NCBI GenBank assembly: GCA_011033025.1
Contig: WFMF01000057.1
Span: 1-64,000 of the forward strand
Direction of reading: 5' to 3'
Source of the DNA: Beroe forskalii
Lineage: Eukaryota > Ctenophora > Nuda > Beroida > Beroidae
DNA length: 64,000 nucleotides
The notes under the pieces are model-generated. The model searched no databases. It saw only the letters and a list, made by a program, of their open reading frames with translations, and had not been told where the DNA came from. Of this stretch, positions 42,171 to 54,261 are shown piece after piece. The first letter of the stretch is position 1; each line of letters opens with the position of its first letter. The position numbers and the translations under genes were made by a program.

Positions 42171-43140
42171 GATGATTCCTGCCTTGAGTGGACTCTGCTT
42201 GAGCACAGCACCGCAGTGGGTAGTTACAGTTTACAAGCACCACTAGAGTGCAGAATACTAGACCTTTCTAGTATTCTGCTACAGTTCACAAACACTACTA
42301 AAGTACAGATTACTAAACCTTTCTAGCAGGCCCGTAATTCTATATTAATAGTTTACAGATACAGATACTAGATTACAGAATTCCAGACCTTTCTAGGCTT
42401 TCATTAGGAGGCCTTAAAGAGGTTAATTTCTATTGGGTCATGAACCCCCTGAGGGTTGTTATTGTTGAGGACTGAGTCTTTCTCCCTCCACGTACATTTC
42501 ACGATAACCTTGCTTGGTTTGATTTCTAGAACCAACTCCGTTAACAAACATTACAGTGAATAAGTACTAGTAACTGCAGTCCAAATTTTCTTTTTCCAAC
42601 TATTCTAGAAGATAAATCTAGAAGTACACTAGCCCTAGCAGCCCTGCCTCGTAAAGAGTACAAGGTTGCTGCTAATGGGCTAGATGTCGCATCAGTCCAA
42701 AGTTCAAATGTCGCAATATTCAGAAGCTAAAATGTCGCATTATTCCAGCACACACACACACACACCAGAAATACTGAGTTTTAAAGACTTAATTGAGAAT
42801 TCTTCACCTGCTAAAACGATCCAGTGTAAGTAATTCATTCAATTTCTATTGGACATTGCACAAGGAATGAATGGATTTAACTATTTATTGAAATAAGCTC
42901 CGCCGTTGCAATGAAATGAGTAGAATATCCGCACTCCTCAGTCAGTGTGGCCATCTTACTGGAGTAATTTTACATTACACATCGGCAGATTCTGAGAGTG
43001 CAACCAGCATTATTACAAGTAATGCAAGAGCAAGGTGCATTATCATATTATTATCATTACGGTATAGCCTGATCACGGTGAACGTGTATGTTTTAAAGAT
43101 TAGAAAGCTGCATGTGCGAGAGTATAATATATAATAAATA
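42171..43140. other. Noncoding DNA with small hairpin
   Basis: A perfect 12-bp stem GCAGAATACTAG / CTAGTATTCTGC lies at about 42250-42279, with decayed partial copies just after it. Otherwise AT-rich, no gene. Confidence 0.45.
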
Positions 43141-43144
43141 ACCG

Positions 43145-43672
43145 AATTAATAACATCCTAATAAGGCATTAAGTAATATAATCCTAATAACAAGTTATCA
43201 TTGACATTAATTAATAATACCCTAATAAGGTAGTATCATTAAGTTATCTCACCCTTATAAGGTAGTATTATCAACTAATCACACCCTAATAAGGTAGTAT
43301 TATTAACTAATCACACCCTTATAAGGTAGTATTATCAACTTATCACACCCTTATAAGGTATATTATTAACTAATCACACCCTAATAAGGTAGTATTATTA
43401 ACTAATCACACCCTAATAAGGTATATTATTAACTAATCACACCCTAATAAGGTAGTATTATTAACTTATCACACCCTAATAAGGTATATTATTAACTAAT
43501 CACACCCTAATAAGGTAGTATTATCAACTTATCACACCCTAATAAGGTATATTATTAACTAATCACACCCTAATAAGGTATATTATTAACTAATCACACC
43601 CTTATAAGGTAGTATTATCAACTTATCACACCCTAATAAGGTATATTATTAACTAATCACACCCTAATAAGG
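43145..43672. repeat. About 31-bp tandem repeat (ACACCCTAATAAGGTA)
   Basis: About seventeen copies of TCACACCCTAATAAGGTAGT followed by ATTATTAACTAA, in two length variants (GGTAGTATTATT and GGTATATTATT) that alternate. The array ends 19 bases before the peroxiredoxin exon 5 donor, so it lies in the next intron of that minus-strand gene. Confidence 0.95.
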
Positions 43673-43690
43673 TAATGGGTTTTGGTTTAC

Positions 43691-45780
43691 CTGCAGGACA
43701 CACTTCACCGTGCTCGTCAGTGAACTGGAACGCCTGAACCAGTCTCAGGGTCTCATCTACTGACCTCCCCACGGGCAGATCATTGATTGTGCTCTGACGA
43801 AGGATCCCTTTACCATCGATAATGAAAAGTCCTCTGAAATGAGATTTTATTGTGGGAATCGTTTATAGTTTGATGCAGTCATTCATGGTTGCATATTGGT
43901 ATTACAATAGATGGCAAGTGATTAGTTACCACCCATTTCTTTTTGACGCCAGTTATGTGCCCACTGCCCAAGTAAACAATTTATCTGCAGTAGTATGCAC
44001 TTTCTCGGATGCTTTACTGTAAAACCCATAATACGAGAAAGAACACAACGTATTTTCTTTCTCCTATCATTTTTTTACAATAGAGACTGCCACAGAGCCT
44101 TTTGGTTTTAGGAAAAAAGATAAACCATTGAAAAAATTGCAATTTGGGGAATGTCGAACCTCAAGGAGCAGCCCTCTGATTCAAGGTATACTCCGTAGTC
44201 TTTACTGAGAGTGTGGGAGGGGTCTGCCAGTAGCGGGATCTTCAGATTTCCCAAACCTCCCTCCTTTCTGGGCTGAGAACACCTGACAACACATAACTAT
44301 AGCATCGGGATGAGAGAAACCATTGCAAGAAGTGGTGGAAACCTAAACGTAAGCAGGAACTTTGAAATTGGATAATATGATTCACCACTGTAGTGGCATT
44401 CATAAACTGATTCTGTTAGGTGATCATTCAACTCCGAAAATATTGCCATTAGCTTGTATTATATTACCAATAGACATTAGACAGTATAAGCCTACCTATA
44501 CACAGCATACAAGGTTACCAATAGAGCAATATAGATCTATTTGGGAATCTTACAGACTTGCTCTTAAACTGCTGATTGTAATAGTATAGTAGCTATATTA
44601 AATTATGTTGGTTACATGCTAGTCATCATCCATTAGATCAAATAACTAATTACCATGCATAATGAGAAAACTTTGAGTCACAACTAGCCGCCAAAACCTC
44701 ACAGTTGAGTGCCTTGAATTCTTCTACTCTGTCACTAAATGCCAAAATCTCTGTTGGGCACACAAATGTACTGAAAAGAGAAGTTCAAACAATATATATA
44801 TCCTTTAGGTCCTTCTATACTAGACCTATTACAAGACCAATCTTTTATAATATTAATGGCTAAGGTCAAACTTATGCTAAGGTTCAATGCCTTAGGTTCA
44901 CTAGTTAATGCTTTCATCAAGGCAATAGTTAAATTTGTCAAATCCCAATGAACTGATTTTTATCAAAGCTTCAAGTCATGTTTATAATATTAACACATAA
45001 ATACATTTTAAGGCTGAGTAAATTCATTGAATGATTTCATAAGAGAAGTTTCCTGTAATTCCTGTTTATTTCCAGTTACCTTATATAACTTATGATTTAC
45101 ACAGTAATTTTATATAATTTTATCTCTGTAATCTCTTTAAAGAAACATTAAAAGGTTCCAAATAAGACTTCAGACTTACAAATCCATTGGGTAGAAGAAC
45201 AGGACAACATATTGACCTGGAATATATTGATATTAGAATTCTGTAGGGAGAAATACTATCACCAAGCTTATAAGTACTTACTTACTAGTTGTAGTAAGAT
45301 GTTACTAATGCTAAGACATTTGGTTTGCCTTGTCTTGCTTAGTGCAACCAAAAAGTTCCTTTATATTGAAAAAATATAAATTGTATCTGTACTGGTGGAT
45401 CTTACTGTAATTATACATGTCTCTACAACATGGAACCATGTTGGAGTTGAAGAAGAAAACAAGATATTTGAAGATAAAACACAAAGAGTAGGAAAAAAGT
45501 CTTGCAGATAATAATAATAAAAATTTAAACTTTTATATTATAGTGGCACATCAACTTAAATAATTGCACAGCTGTGCCACGAAAACAACATATGTCTTTA
45601 TAAAAAATTTTCTTTTTTAATTGAATAATTACCAACTGCACTGTAGAAACATATAATTCTATTTAAATTCAAACCTTTTTTGCGGTAGTCTTCTAACTTG
45701 ACATTTTCAAAGTCCTCAGATGGAAGTAGAGCTTCAACATTGAAGTCAGGGGCTGGTTTGGTGACAAAAGCTTTGGACAT
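43691..45780 (-). CDS. Typical 2-Cys peroxiredoxin (PRDX1/2-like), last exon not in view
   Basis: Minus-strand exons 45675-45780, 45180-45216, 44654-44770, 44160-44282 and 43691-43833 join in frame to 175 codons. The protein starts [20 protein letters not shown] without a leader, so it is cytosolic PRDX1/2-like. FYPMDFTFVCPTE contains the peroxidatic Cys52 in the PxxxT/SxxC setting; GGLG (95-98) marks the hyperoxidation-sensitive eukaryotic type; Arg128 matches the active-site arginine; [19 protein letters not shown] leads to the resolving Cys173 in HGEVCPAG. It reduces hydrogen peroxide using thioredoxin. The C-terminal exon (WKPG... and YF motif) should lie left of 43691, beyond a 0.5-kb tandem repeat. 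I did not find it, so it is far away, diverged or lost. Extra cysteines at 71, 78, 88 and 125. Confidence 0.92.
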
Positions 45781-46120
45781 AATTGCTCAGATAAACAAAG
45801 AAATTAGTAACATCTGCTAGAAATGAGTTAAAAATTTTTTTGAAAATTTATAGATTTTGGCCATATGGCTGGTTAACAAATAACAGGCCTGTTGAAAAGA
45901 CCAGGTTAATAAAAGTCAATAAATCAATTATGTGATAGTATACAGTCAACTATTTAGCAAAGCAGTCTAATGAAATCTAACTCGTTAGTCATTGCTATGG
46001 AAATCTTAAACTATTATATCACACTCACTTTCAAAGAATGAAATAAAATGTTGATGTTAGTATAGTCTTAGTAGAGTATAAGTATAAAATCAATGGTATT
46101 GAGCCATCACAAATCTTACG
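45781..46120. other. Peroxiredoxin promoter region
   Basis: AT-rich; carries a weak relative of the GGCCGGTTAA repeats at 45855-45925. No promoter motif stands out. Confidence 0.4.
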
Positions 46121-46205
46121 GTGGCATGTCAAACTCATATGTGCGCGGCTTTTCAATGCATGGCGTATTGAAGCTGTGTAAATGCAGGCCCAATGGGCCT
46201 GCTAA
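46121..46205 (+). mobile_element. Helitron 3' end with GGTGGC-like sequence
   Basis: The stem GCAGGCCC / GGGCCTGC (46184-46191 and 46195-46202) overlaps the terminal CTAA (46202-46205) and is followed by T, like the hairpin and CTAG of the Helitron ending at 10785. The 5' end was not found, so the length is unknown. Upstream it shares GTGGCATGTCAAACTCATAT with the hairpin element at 35169. Confidence 0.65.
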
Positions 46206-46952
46206 TATAATATAATTCTAATAAACTGAAATAATAACTTGGATCTGATAATTTTGATTTCTCATTTAGAAAGAATTAATGTCATGTCAGCTGTAATAAG
46301 ATAACCACCCATCCAGAAACAACAAAATGTACATCGATACCATAAAAACAGTAACTGAAATGGCATGTTCCTTTATGAGACTTTTTGAAAGAAACTCAAA
46401 GTTGATAATGAACAGATCATGGAATGGGCAATAAAGTTTTAAACACATAAAATAAGGATAATGGTATCTAACCATCACTCTTCACATAGACAATTACCGA
46501 GAAAAATAGATAACACTAATGTCTAATATGCATCATTTAACTCAGGTGCCCATTACTCATTAAAAACATTCATAAATAAACTGAATATGTAACATAACAT
46601 AACACAAGGATAATGGTATTTAACCATCACTCTTCGCATAGCTCAGTGGAAAAATACTTAGATAATAAGTTAAGAGTGTGAAATCACTGTGATAATAAGT
46701 TAAGAGCATGAAATCACAAAAAGTAAAAAACTGACGATAAAACTTTATCATAAAATTCATTTATAAAATCTTATAAAATGACAAAATCTTTAACGGCCAA
46801 ATCATCCATCTCATCATGCAGCATTTTCAAATCAACAAAAATGAAATGCCAATTCAGAATAATCAATTTTTCGGCACTGTTGCACAATGCACATTTCACG
46901 AGAATTGTCACCCGTTGACAGATCTTGACCCTCAGCGCCGTGCCGCGCGCTG
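46206..46952. other. AT-rich noncoding DNA
   Basis: ATAATGGTATTTAACCATCACTCTTC occurs twice (46450-46480 and 46610-46635), a local duplication. No gene seen. Confidence 0.4.
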
Positions 46953-47066
46953 TCGACGTACGTTGCCCGTCTATTTCTTTTGACTAGATGGCCCGAGCGA
47001 GAGTGCAAAGTGACGTCCGAATGTTGAACGTTGCGCCGCGCGTGAGGCTAGGGTAACATCCTGCGA
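46953..47066. mobile_element. TCG...CGA MITE, fourth copy (reverse)
   Basis: TCGACGTACGTTGCCCGTCT to GGTAACATCCTGCGA; flanks CGCGCGCTG and CGCGCGTTG agree at 8 of 9. Confidence 0.8.
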
Positions 47067-47600
47067 CGCGCGTTGATTCTCATTATTCATTAGCTGACCA
47101 CGGATCAGACAGCGGATTTGCTAAACAATTATATCCCTGTTATCGTCGCGCGGCGAGCTTCCCGTAGTTGCCAGGCGTTGCCTGGCCCCCTCGCGCGCGC
47201 GCCCCGTCTGGCAATCCCGTAGGGAACTAGAGGAAGCGCCGCGCGCGTACATGACACATACCTATGCGGGCTTAGGAAACAGCAGATGATATTATTACAA
47301 TTGACAATACGACAACATGAGCGAAAAATTACATTTAACTACTGCAAATAGCATCATGACATTTGTCGATTATTAAAGCCCACATAGGTAAACAAAGAAG
47401 TTAGGTAACGGGGGTATAGTGGTAAACGTGTTTAGCAACGCGTCGCTCGGAAGGGTTTATCAATGATAAACAAGCCTTCGTCTGAACTCGAGCTTGCGCG
47501 CGCAAAATAGGTTTTATAAAGTACTTAAAGTAGGTCAACTACGTTTTCCCCTAACCAAGGGTGTCGTCTGGAGCAAGGCGCGGGGCGGGCATAAAACTAG
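47067..47600. repeat. Mosaic of GC-rich repeat modules
   Basis: TTTGCTAAACAATTATATCC, GCGCGCGCCCCGTCTGGCAA, TATGCGGGCTTAGGAA, GTGTTTAGCAACGC and CCCCTAACCAAGGGTGTCGT: the same modules as at 24480-24610 and 27835-28350, in another order. Confidence 0.7.
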
Positions 47601-47849
47601 GGTACGTCTCCCATGTAAACGGGAGCCTTCATTATCTATGACAATGACGTCACTCAGAAAAATATAATTAAGCGCACCTAGCGCTTTAAGCATTAGGGTT
47701 AGGGTTCTGATTAGGGTCAGGATTTGTTAGGTTCAGGGTTAGGAGTAAGGTTAGGGTTTTGGTTAGGGCAATGGTTAGGTTTAGGATACAGAAAAATTGA
47801 CGTTTAGATCTGTGACGTCACTCAGAGCCGTTTATATGGGAGAGATACC
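47601..47849. mobile_element. Telomere-like MITE, intact 249-bp copy (reverse)
   Basis: GGTACGTCTCCCATGTAAAC to the complement of GGTATCTCTCCCATATAAAC, with perfect 8-bp duplication AAAACTAG (47593-47600, 47850-47857). The interior has GACGTCAC on both sides of a run of TTAGGG-like units (ATTAGGGTTAGGGTTCTG, AAGGTTAGGGTTTTGG). It is inserted in another repeat whose uninterrupted relative (AAAACTAGTGATCTGGTGAG) is at 28190. Confidence 0.93.
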
Positions 47850-47857
47850 AAAACTAG

Positions 47858-50140
47858 GGACCTGGTTAGAGCAAAACTTACTTGCTAAACACGTATAGCC
47901 CTGTTATTTGCAGCAGGATCTGAGTGAGTCACACCATATACAACTACTGTAAACTTGATTACGAGGGGGAGGGGGGGTTAAAATCGGCCAAAAATTGATT
48001 ACGTAATATGTGAACGATCCCTTAGCTTTGGGATATAAATGAGTGGTGTGCAGGCATCTGCAGTCCAATAGCTACCTCAGCTTTTGGGGTGTTTAAATTG
48101 CGAGAGCTTTTTAAGAGGTTGGCCCCTAGCAGTCACCCCCTGGTACCAGGGTATAGCACCGTCAAGTGCAGTGACCACCTGCCTGAATAATGAAACTGAA
48201 ACTTGCTCTTTGGCCTTTGTTTGTACTCCAAGCATCAAGAAATTAAGCAAATAGTATACACAACAAAGGAGACAAATTATACATTGTCACTTGCCCTATA
48301 TAAAATCATTCATGAAACATGAGGGTGCCCCAACCAAAAGATTTGAATAATCATAGTTGAATGAAAAATAAACATAGTAAAGCCTAATGTGGGCCGAAAC
48401 CCCTCCATTTCCCTTTGTTACCTGCTGATGGGACATCTACATCGCAGATGGCAGGGAAGCCTTACAACTATAGGGTAACTGCTGATGATTCACAGTTTAG
48501 TCTCTTCTGCCTCTCATGTCAATCCTTGAATTAGAAAAGATTCGATATGCAGTATTTTGTTATGTTTGTAGTATACCCATACACCTCTATAGATAAGACA
48601 TTGGATTGTTGCATATGCTATGAGTGGGGCACCTGCAGAGTAGTTGAGACTACTCTATGCTGCACAATTACGCCCTCAATTTTACCTGCTGATGGAAAAC
48701 TTCATTGCAGTTGACAAGGGAGGAGTAGACTTTGCATCTGGGGGCTAACTGCTGATGAATCACAGTATAGTTTCTTCCTTCTCCACTCTGATCCTTGAAT
48801 CAGAAAATCGATATTCAGTACTTTTTTATGTTTGTAAAATGAAATGAAATGAAAATAATTTTGACATCATAATTACAGTATATATTTTCCTGCAGTTATA
48901 TAAAGAAGTCTTGGTTGTGCTGAGGGAGAGCACTTAACCAATCTTAAAGACTGTTAACAAGGCTACCCACTACACCTTAATAGATTAGAATTAGACCTCA
49001 GTTCATTATCTTAATATGTCTAATCCTCCCTCCCCTCTAAACTGCGGTGCTCAGAATTTCTCTAAATTTTGTTTCTCTCTGGGTGGCCCACTAGCCTTGC
49101 AGTTCTAAGCTGTGATGTGTATGGTGGGCTGAAACCTCTCCATTTCTTTTAGCCACCTGCTGATGAAAAAAAACGATGTTTTATTCAGCCAAAGCCGGTC
49201 GTGACTCCATTTCATAATAGAAGAATGGAGGTAGGCCCAGGACAACATAGCTAGAACTACTGAAGAAGACTTTGGCATGGTGGCTCAACTCAAGGGCAAT
49301 GTGCCTGTGTGACTCAAAGACCTGGTTCGCCAATATTTGTTTTATCAGAAAATAATTGAGTGCAGATTTCTAGAATCTAGTCCAAAAGATTTATAAACAT
49401 AATTATAAACATAAAACTCAAACACTCGCAAAGCAATAGAATACTTCCAGATAACAGGTATAACATAGCTTCAAGAGTTCCCAGAGTTTGTGTTAGGCAT
49501 CAATTTGCAAGACTTTCCTCTAGCCCATATCTGAACTCTAGGTTATCCAAGGCAAATCTAGGTCAAATGATTTGAAAGGTTGCATAAGATTCAAAAAAGT
49601 TATACCCATATTCCCAATATTAGTGTTGTGGTGCAGCCATCAATATCATACCTTACCTCATTTTTGGGGTTTTCAAATTTCATAGGTTTTGAGGATAGTC
49701 AAAAGTAAAACTTAATAGATGGTGATAATTTTACCTTGTATGGCATAATTTTACCTTGATTGGCATATTTTACCTTGTATGGATATGACATTCTATGATG
49801 TAGGCAAAAACTTTTGATATTACCTTATACAATCAAATTTGAGGTCATGATATGAAGAAAAAGAGTAGTTTTCTGGCATACTCCTGAGTCTTTTGCTCAA
49901 TTGCCAACTGGCTCAATTTGTTGCTGAAACTATGTAAATGCGTTTTGCCCCACCCAAAAGTGCACCACCTGGTTCCAGAAAATCTGCCAAGGAAACTGAG
50001 TGAGTAATGAATCACAAAACTATATAATTTGTAAGAATATGAAAAGGGTGTGATTAAAATTTGAAATACTTTTATTTAATTTGATTGTAAATTTATACAG
50101 CACAAGATCATGGTATTAAATGCCTTAATAATTATTTCAG
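47858..50140. other. Noncoding DNA with decayed duplications and a LINE tail
   Basis: A block around 48360-48560 recurs diverged at 48640-48835 and in part at 49100-49170 (shared ACCTGCTGATGG, TAACTGCTGATGA, TCACAG). At about 48880-48945 the minus strand carries the LINE 3' tail seen at 57765-57805 (CCTCAGCACAACC, CTTCTTTTATA). No gene seen. Confidence 0.5.
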
Positions 50141-50247
50141 GAATGAGCATCTATGGAGCAGTGTCTTGTCAGGCTGGTCCATAAAACCTGAGAGTCATGA
50201 TGTGTCTCTACTTAATGAGTGTATCAGCAATGTTCCAAAGCGATGCA
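50141..50247 (+). CDS. Probable coding exon, gene not identified
   Basis: Bounded by a good acceptor (ATTATTTCAG) and donor (GTAAGT), open in one frame: NEHLWSSVLSGWSIKPESHD, then VSLLNECISNVPKRC. Its exit phase (1) fits the next plus-strand exon at 54262. It could be a 5' exon of the CCDC115 gene, but it does not resemble the CCDC115 N-terminus I know, so it may belong to another gene. No domain recognised. Confidence 0.45.
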
Positions 50248-51829
50248 GTAAGTTCTATATAATATCTACTATGCTATTACCTATTTATATTAAAACATAA
50301 TATACCTAATATTATACCTAGTCATAACTTAACAATTGTAAGACTGGTAGTTTTTAACTGAATGAATAACCCAATTGATTCAAGTGAAGAAAAGATCAAC
50401 AAATACCATAATCTGGGTCCTGGCTGGAGTATATATCAAAGAAATATAATATCAACCAAATATATCCACAGCATATTACTACAAATTCATCCAGTATTTT
50501 TCTTTCAAATCTTCAACTTTGCTAGATTGGAAGTTTAGTTTTTCAAAATTTCATCAAACCAATATTTTTGTCTACTGCATTACTTACTACAAACTCATTG
50601 GCTGAATGTTTGGCCATGAAATTTGAATTGTGATTTTCAGCTGAATAGACCTCATCACCTGCATCGTTTCATGCGTCAAAATGGATTGATTAAATGAAAA
50701 AGGCATTGTGCTTGCTGTTTTCATTTGATCATTGTCCATTCGATCAGTCCATTCGGAACGATGAAACCACCATACTTTAGGGACATGTCATTTTTTGATT
50801 TTGCTATTCTCAGGAATGAATTGATCAAAAATAAAATAATTTCTAGTTAATTTCCACTAAATCTTCACATGTCTTGAATTTTGAAATAATAAGTCATAAG
50901 TTGAGTACCTATGTTCTTTAATTGAAGTCATTATTATAAATCTTCGAAAGTCAGCAGTATTGTGTTTGTATAGTGCTCAGCAAAAATAAGGTTGTAATTC
51001 ATATTTTGTCTCATCTACCCATTTATTCATACCTTATTCTATATTGTGAAACAAGGTTGGGGCCCCCAAGGTTCAACGGCATTGAGCAGTAAATTGTTGG
51101 TACATAATAGTATAATGATGAATCCAAGAGATGGCATTATATGAACACACTGCATAGTTTATATGAAAACATCATAGCAATTGTCGTAGATAATGTTACA
51201 TTCAAGATATTATTGATTATTGAAACGTAGCTTTTCATGTTCACGAATCACAATGTACTCTTGTGAACTGCGAAGTAAGTAGAGCTATACGAAATATAAT
51301 CAAATTCGTGGACATTGAATAATATTTACTTATTGCTGCAGTGCTTCACAAGTATTATTTAACTGAAAGAGCAGCTGCTGCTTCACATTTTCTAATTAAT
51401 AAAGCTGTGTCGAGTCAGCTGGGTAGCTGAATGGATCAATTCCTAAATTTGTGATGGTTTGTTGGGCGTCGTTGCAGATGAATGGTTATTGGATGTTTGT
51501 ATCTTTTCTTTCATATAAACAATGGAAATAATACATTTTTTATCTCAAAGATATTCCTTGATTTATGATAATCACGATCGAATCTATATCTATTACTATT
51601 TTCATATGTCTGACATTACAGCACTGTAATTTGACAGACATTGTATATTTATATTTCTATTACAATTTCACTACATCTATTTTTTCATAATTTTTTTCCA
51701 GAAGCAATAGCAGAAGTTACGAGTGAGACTTTAGCTCATAAACTCATGAGTATGCCACGGAATTATTTGATTAATGAATATTTTTATGAAGGTCAATAGT
51801 GTCGTAGGTGCATCAATGACCTTATGAGC
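50248..51829. other. AT-rich noncoding DNA
   Basis: Nothing recognised on either strand. Confidence 0.4.
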
Positions 51830-51835
51830 TTATGA

Positions 51836-54048
51836 AGCCCCCATTTCACGCAGGCTCTCGCATATCAAGCAAAATTATAGCATACGTAGATATTTAAATG
51901 CATTCTAAGAAAAATTATTGCATGGTTAGGCATTATTGCATCTTAAATCAAATGAACGCAATAATCTTTCTTACAATGCAATCATATCACTGTATTTTTA
52001 TTGCCTCACTATCGAAATTATTGCATCTTTTTGTGATCTTCAGTACCTCAGGGAATATAAATGCATTGTTAGAGATATTATTGCACAAGGAAGTAGATAA
52101 CGACTTGATGCCATAATTATTGCATTGTAGCGTGGATTATTGCAAATGAATGGAGCTATATATAATCCTTCCCCTTGCGATTATAAATGCATTGTTAGAA
52201 ATATTATTGCACTAGGAAGTAGATTACAACTTGATGCCATAATTATTGCATTGTAGTGTGGATTATTGCAAATGGATGGAGCTATGTATAATCCTTCCCC
52301 TTGCAATTATAAATGCATTGTTAGAGATATTATTGCACTAGGAAGTCGATCAAGTAGAGTAAATTATAGCATTCAGACCTAAACAGCAATAGAGCAATGA
52401 AAGGCATTTATATCATATCATAACATTATGTGTTAATTAGATTACACACATACACTCGTCACTCAAACATGAGTCCTGTTGTTCTGCTGAGAGGCGAGAG
52501 CCAGATACTTTATATCATCCAAACGTATTTTACAGGAAACTTGAAAGCATTGGGTGATTTGTTAATGAATATTGAATGTTCACAAAATCAGAACAAATGA
52601 AGATGTTGGTTTGAAATTAAAATAAAATCAATGTTACATTATACGATGTGTAATGTGTATATAGCTTTCAGGTAATTGTATCAAATATAGGTATATTATA
52701 ATCAAGATACAGCTTTAGTAACCAGTAGAAGGTATTAAGCTGGGTACCTACCGACCAAGCAATACTCAAAACTCGTTGTGCCATAATAATTTACTATGCA
52801 CGGGCAACAGTGCGTAATAAATTGTTATGAACGGTATATTAGAGTATTAACAATGACGATCTAACGGTATAATAATGACTATCTATAGGAATTTTGAAGA
52901 CACTGCATAAATCTGCCTAGAAGGTAAATAATATGTTGTTATGTTACACACTATTGAGGTGTGGATTGGTGAATATTCCTCGAGAGGCGAAGCTGAGAAT
53001 ATGGGAAACTAATAACCGATATCCGTGTGTAGTAACACTATTATTTAACGATCCGAAAAAGTATGAGGCTGCTCCGTAAACTGGATTTCAAACTCGGCGA
53101 ACGGGCTGTGAGTTAAATAATAAGGTATGATAAATTATAAGCAGTATGTATATTATGATATGATCAACTTTAAAACAGACGCATTTAAGTTGTATAAAGT
53201 TGTATCTTTGATTTATAATATACCTATTTGATACAATTACCTGAAAGCTATATACATTGTTACACATCGTATAATGTAACATTGATTTTATTTTAATTTC
53301 AAACCAACATCTTCATTTGTTCTGATTTGGTGAACATTCAATATTCATTAATAACAAATCACCCAATGCTTTCAAGTTTCCTGTAAAATACGTTTGGATG
53401 AAATAAAGTATCTGGCTCTCGCCTCTCAGCAGAACAACAGGACTCATGTTTGAGTGACGAGTGTATGTGTGTAATCTAATTAACACATACTCTATTGCTG
53501 TTTAGGTCTGAATGCTATAATTTACTCTACTTGATCTTCTTCCTAGTGCAATAATATCTCTAACAATGCATTTATAATTGCAAGGGGAAAGATTATATAT
53601 AGCTCCATCCATTTGCAATAATCCACACTACAATGCAATAATTATGGCATCAAGTTGTAATCTACTTCCTAGTGCAATAATATTTCTAACAATGCATTTA
53701 TAATCGCAAGGGGAAGGATTATATATAGCTCCATTCATTTGCAATAATCCACGCTACAATGCAATAATTATGGCATCAAGTCGTTATCTACTTCCTTGTG
53801 CAATAATATCTCTAACAATGCATTTATATTCCCTGAGGTACTGAAGATCACAAAAAGATGCAATAATTTCGATAGTGAGGCAATAAAAATACAGTGATAT
53901 GATTGCATTGTAAGAAAGATTATTGCGTTCATTTGATTTAAGATGCAATAATGCCTAACCATGCAATAATTTTTCTTAGAATGCATTTAAATATATACGT
54001 ATGCTATAATTTTGCTTGATATGCGAGAGCCTGCGTGAAATGGGGGCT
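51836..54048. mobile_element. 2.2-kb inverted-repeat element with 6-bp target duplication
   Basis: Two arms of about 870 bases (51836 to about 52710 and about 53195 to 54048) are near-perfect inverted copies around a spacer of about 0.5 kb. The ends read AGCCCCCATTTCACGCAGGC. Flanking direct repeat TTATGA (51830-51835, 54049-54054). Each arm contains a subrepeat of about 120 bases, repeated about three times (ATAATTATTGCATTGTAGCG, TCCTTCCCCTTGCGATTATA). The mirror-image 72-codon frames at 51898 and 53768 are a result of the inverted arms and have no motif. No transposase. Confidence 0.85.
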
Positions 54049-54063
54049 TTATGATATAGATAC

Positions 54064-54241
54064 CATTCGTGTTATTGTGCTTAACCATGTCTTTCAAGTT
54101 TTGATGACGATAAAAATCAAATCCTGCACCTTGAAACTTCCTTGATAAACCTCTATTGTTCACTCTGGATCCTTGCTCGAGATATGCCCTAGTGCCACAG
54201 TAGTTGACAACCCATTCAGGTGTATAGTTAGTATTGCAGAT
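54064..54241 (-). other. Exon-like open stretch on the minus strand, unidentified
   Basis: Acceptor CTTTTAG just upstream and donor GTATCT downstream bound 59 open codons: ICNTNYTPEWVVNYCGTRAY, LEQGSRVNNRGLSRKFQGAG, FDFYRHQNLKDMVKHNNTN. Composition is protein-like. The donor lies next to the left boundary of the 2.2-kb transposon. Another minus-strand stretch at about 54410-54492 (ALFVLVKAEKLGLKLIMFGS) also looks exonic, but the phases do not join simply. No family recognised. Confidence 0.35.
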
Positions 54242-54261
54242 CTAAAAGTATAATTTTTCAG

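Noticed and set aside
41722-43672. CRISPR-like regular repeats
   Set aside because: Units are directly abutting with no unique spacers, in an animal genome: plain tandem repeats.
51898-53986. Two identical 72-codon genes in opposite orientation
   Set aside because: They lie in the mirror arms of an inverted-repeat element and have no motif or splice context.
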